NCBI RefSeq assembly: GCF_042434095.1
Contig: NZ_JBHLUE010000002.1
Coordinates: forward strand, 434,001-498,000
Length of the DNA stretch: 64,000 bases
Direction of reading: 5' to 3'
From: KBS50 sp042434095
Lineage (GTDB): Bacteria; Actinomycetota; Actinomycetes; Mycobacteriales; Micromonosporaceae
Positions 59,725 to 64,000 of this stretch are shown here, piece after piece. The translations under genes were made by a program, and so were the position numbers. The stretch's first letter is position 1. Each line of letters opens with the position of its first letter. The notes below the pieces were generated by a model. That model ran no database searches and had not been told where the DNA came from. It saw only the letters and a program-made list of their open reading frames with translations.

Positions 59725-60180
59725 TCAGTTCCCCCGTGTGGGGGTCTCGCCGGCCGTCCGCAGGTTGGGCGCGCTGGGCGCCTCGGCGATCGCGCCCGAG
59801 TCGATGGGTTCGGCCGGGTGCGCGGTCTCGGCGGCCACCAGCGGCTGGTCCGGCGCCGGCGCGGTGGGGATCCGGTACGCCACCACGGCCGTGCCGTAGG
59901 CGCAGACCTCCATCCACATCTCGCCGACCTCGCGGTGCTCGAACCGCATCCCGAGCACCGCGTTCGCGCCGAGCCGCCGGGCCTCCTCGCCGAGCCGGGC
60001 CACGGCGTCGGTACGCCAGCGGGTGAGGTTCTCCGGCGCGGCGGGGTCGTACGCGCCGCCGCGCAGGCTCTTCACTCCCTCGCGGTAGACGTTGCGGGTA
60101 CGGGCCTGGGAGGAGACGACCTGGCCCAGGACCTCGCGGATCTCGTACCCCGGAAGGTGGTCCATCGTCACGACCAGCAC
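59725..60180 (-). CDS. YbjQ-family (UPF0145) heavy-metal-binding-domain protein
   Basis: A 151-residue protein, YbjQ domain in residues 1-105: (M)LVVTMDHLPGYEIREVLGQV, SSQARTRNVYREGVKSLRGG, then RRLGANAVLGMRFEHREV and WMEVCAYGTAVVAYRI. A 40-residue Ala/Pro/Glu tail is an extension not seen in most members. GTG at 60180 gives the typical family start; no ribosome site is visible. The family forms pentamers; function is unknown. Convergent with purB (1-bp gap). Confidence 0.85.
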   Translation of the reverse strand: MLVVTMDHLPGYEIREVLGQVVSSQARTRNVYREGVKSLRGGAYDPAAPENLTRWRTDAVARLGEEARRLGANAVLGMRFEHREVGEMWMEVCAYGTAVVAYRIPTAPAPDQPLVAAETAHPAEPIDSGAIAEAPSAPNLRTAGETPTRGN

Positions 60181-60533
60181 GGATGTGATGCTCGCAGACC
60201 GGAACCGGGCGGATTCGTGAAGCATGTTCACGTCATCGCATGCTGCGAAACCGGTCGGGCGGGACGGCCGCGACGCGGTGGTCCGGACGGGGCGGGCCGG
60301 GCGGGCCGGGCGGTGACCGGGACGAACCGCCCAGTCGGCGCCGGAGCACTCCCTGTGGACAGGGTAACGCCGTGCTGACGGCCGGTGTCGATCATTGATC
60401 GCGACGACTTTTCCACAGGGTTTTCCACAGCCGGCGGGCGGTGCTTCCACGGGTCCTCCTGGCAGGTAGGCTTGGGCGCGCTTGCCCCGTTGGGGCCCGC
60501 ATCCGCGCTGCCCCAACCAGTCAGGAGTGGCCC
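60181..60533. other. Gene-free 353-bp region with DnaA-box-like sequences
   Basis: Between the divergent YbjQ gene and purS. It carries TTTTCCACA twice (60409-60417 and 60421-60429) and CTGTCCACA on the minus strand (60353-60361). These are one or two mismatches from the actinobacterial DnaA box TTGTCCACA. No gene or strong hairpin is seen; it must hold the purSQL promoter. Confidence 0.55.
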
Positions 60534-60794
60534 GTGCCTCGCGTGGTGGTCGACGTCATGCTCAAGCCCGAGATCCTCGACCCGCAGGGTCAGGCCGTCG
60601 CTAACGCGTTGCCCAGCCTCGGGGTCGACGATGTCGCCTCGGTGCGGATCGGCCGGCGGATCGAGCTCGAATTCACCGGTGAACCCGACCTGGACCGGGT
60701 GCGGGAGCTCGCCGACAAGCTGCTGGCCAATCCGGTGATCGAGGACTTCACGGTCCGGCTGGCGGGGGCCGACGAGAGCGCGGTGCCCTCGTGA
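60534..60794 (+). CDS. purS: Phosphoribosylformylglycinamidine synthase subunit PurS
   Basis: An 86-residue small subunit that bridges PurQ and PurL in FGAM synthase. Starts (M)PRVVVDVMLKPEILDPQGQA, with the family pattern VSxVRxGRxIELEF seen as DVASVRIGRRIELEF. GTG at 60534 follows AGGAG. Its stop overlaps the purQ start (GTGA), giving translational coupling. Confidence 0.95.
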   Translation: MPRVVVDVMLKPEILDPQGQAVANALPSLGVDDVASVRIGRRIELEFTGEPDLDRVRELADKLLANPVIEDFTVRLAGADESAVPS

Positions 60795-61470
60795 GCGCCC
60801 GGATCGGCGTGGTGACCTTTCCCGGCTCGCTCGACGACGGCGACGCGGCCCGGGCCGCCCGGATCGCCGGCGCCGAGGCCGTGCCGCTCTGGCACGCCGA
60901 CCCCGACCTGCACGGGGTGGACGCGGTGGTGCTGCCCGGCGGCTTCTCGTACGGCGACTACCTGCGCTGCGGGGCCATCGCCCGGTTCGCGCCGGTGATG
61001 CGTACGGTCGTCGACGCCGCCCGCGAGGGCCTTCCGGTGCTCGGCATCTGCAACGGCTTCCAGATCCTCTGCGAGGCGCACCTGCTGCCCGGCGCGCTCA
61101 CCCGCAACGGACACCTGCACTTCCGCAACCGCGACCAGGTGCTCCGAGTCGAAACGACCGACACCGCGTGGACCAACGCGTTCCACCCGCGGCAGGAGAT
61201 CCTCATTCCGGTCAAGAACGGCGAGGGCCGGTACGTCGCCGACGAGCGCACCCTGGACGAACTGGCGGCGCAGGGCCAGATCGTGGCGCGCTACCTGGGG
61301 GAGAACCCCAACGGCTCGCAGCGCGACATCGCGGCCGTGGCCAACGAGGCCGGCAACGTGGTCGGCATCATGCCGCACCCCGAACACGCCGTCGAGGAGC
61401 TGACCGGGCCGTCCCTGGACGGCCTGGGCTTCTTCACGTCGATCCTCAAGCACCTCGCGGGAGCACCGGC

Positions 61471-61474
<4 letters not shown>
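60791..61474 (+). CDS. purQ: Phosphoribosylformylglycinamidine synthase subunit PurQ (glutaminase)
   Basis: A 227-residue class I glutamine amidotransferase delivering ammonia to PurL. Nucleophile Cys in GLPVLGICNGFQIL, catalytic His-Glu in GIMPHPEHAVEEL, oxyanion GG of DAVVLPGGFSYGDYLRCGAI. GTG at 60791 overlaps the purS stop and its own stop overlaps the purL ATG. Full length. Confidence 0.98.

Positions 61475-64000
<2,526 letters not shown>

Overview
The window is high-GC actinobacterial chromosome, most likely from Micromonosporaceae. Three things point there: the GC-rich third codon positions, frequent GTG starts with TANNNT boxes a few bases upstream, and a 51-bp GGGGCCCTT-type intergenic repeat of a kind I associate from memory with Micromonospora-like genomes. 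It is almost entirely core housekeeping DNA. I see no insertion sequence, prophage, CRISPR array, rRNA or tRNA gene. The order dynamin pair / dnaK-grpE-dnaJ-hspR / clpB / pyrE / DedA / fba / DUF3151 / purA broadly recalls the Mycobacterium tuberculosis iniA-iniC to clpB neighbourhood (from memory).

Layout. 1-1.6 kb: 3' part of a SnoaL-type ECF sigma factor and a RibD-C/DHFR-like enzyme. 1.7-4.4 kb: a very large Pro/Gly-rich protein with one C-terminal membrane segment (LppU-like). 4.8-8.9 kb: a 45-aa protein and a branched-chain 2-oxoacid dehydrogenase operon (E1 alpha, E1 beta, E2), all on the minus strand. 9.4-15.6 kb: a Pro/Thr-rich anchored protein, then a tightly packed minus-strand unit of two dynamin-like GTPases, a small membrane protein broken by a G7 frameshift, and a 405-aa unknown. 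15.7-20.3 kb: the divergent dnaK-grpE-dnaJ-hspR heat-shock operon with a HspR (HAIR) operator. 20.4-25.4 kb: small proteins, a KhtTU-type K+/H+ antiporter pair and two tandem BNR-propeller lipoproteins. 25.5-31.2 kb: clpB with its own HAIR operator, an unknown cytosolic protein, two paralogous membrane proteins and an SDR. 31.3-37.4 kb: pyrE, an ArsR regulator, DedA, a small acidic protein, a holin-like membrane protein, fba, a LOG-family protein and DUF3151.

37.4-43.4 kb: an EspI/SCO5717-like MinD ATPase with a huge disordered N-terminus, a diacylglycerol-kinase-like protein with a degenerate nucleotide motif, purA and purD. 43.7-53.7 kb: a GNAT enzyme, then a lipid-metabolism island: acyl-CoA ligase, acyl-CoA dehydrogenase, SCP2 protein, TetR regulator, quinone oxidoreductase, isochorismatase-fold protein, MaoC hydratase, FabG4-type reductase and thiolase. 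53.9-58.2 kb: a bifunctional penicillin-binding protein and a winged-helix regulator/MFS exporter pair. 58.3-64 kb: purB, a YbjQ protein and the overlapping purS-purQ-purL operon, with purL cut by the window edge.

Three regulatory circuits can be read from the DNA: HspR with HAIR sites at dnaK and clpB; a probable TetR regulon in the lipid island with three related palindromes on -10 boxes; and a set of apparently leaderless mRNAs that includes purD, purB and pyrE. The least explained unit is the four-gene dynamin operon sharing its control region with dnaK. Other points of interest are several long intergenic hairpins (25-26 bp after purD, a 42-bp palindrome between grpE and dnaJ, a three-armed structure after fba) and an 18-bp hairpin that buries a ribosome binding site at 29.7 kb.
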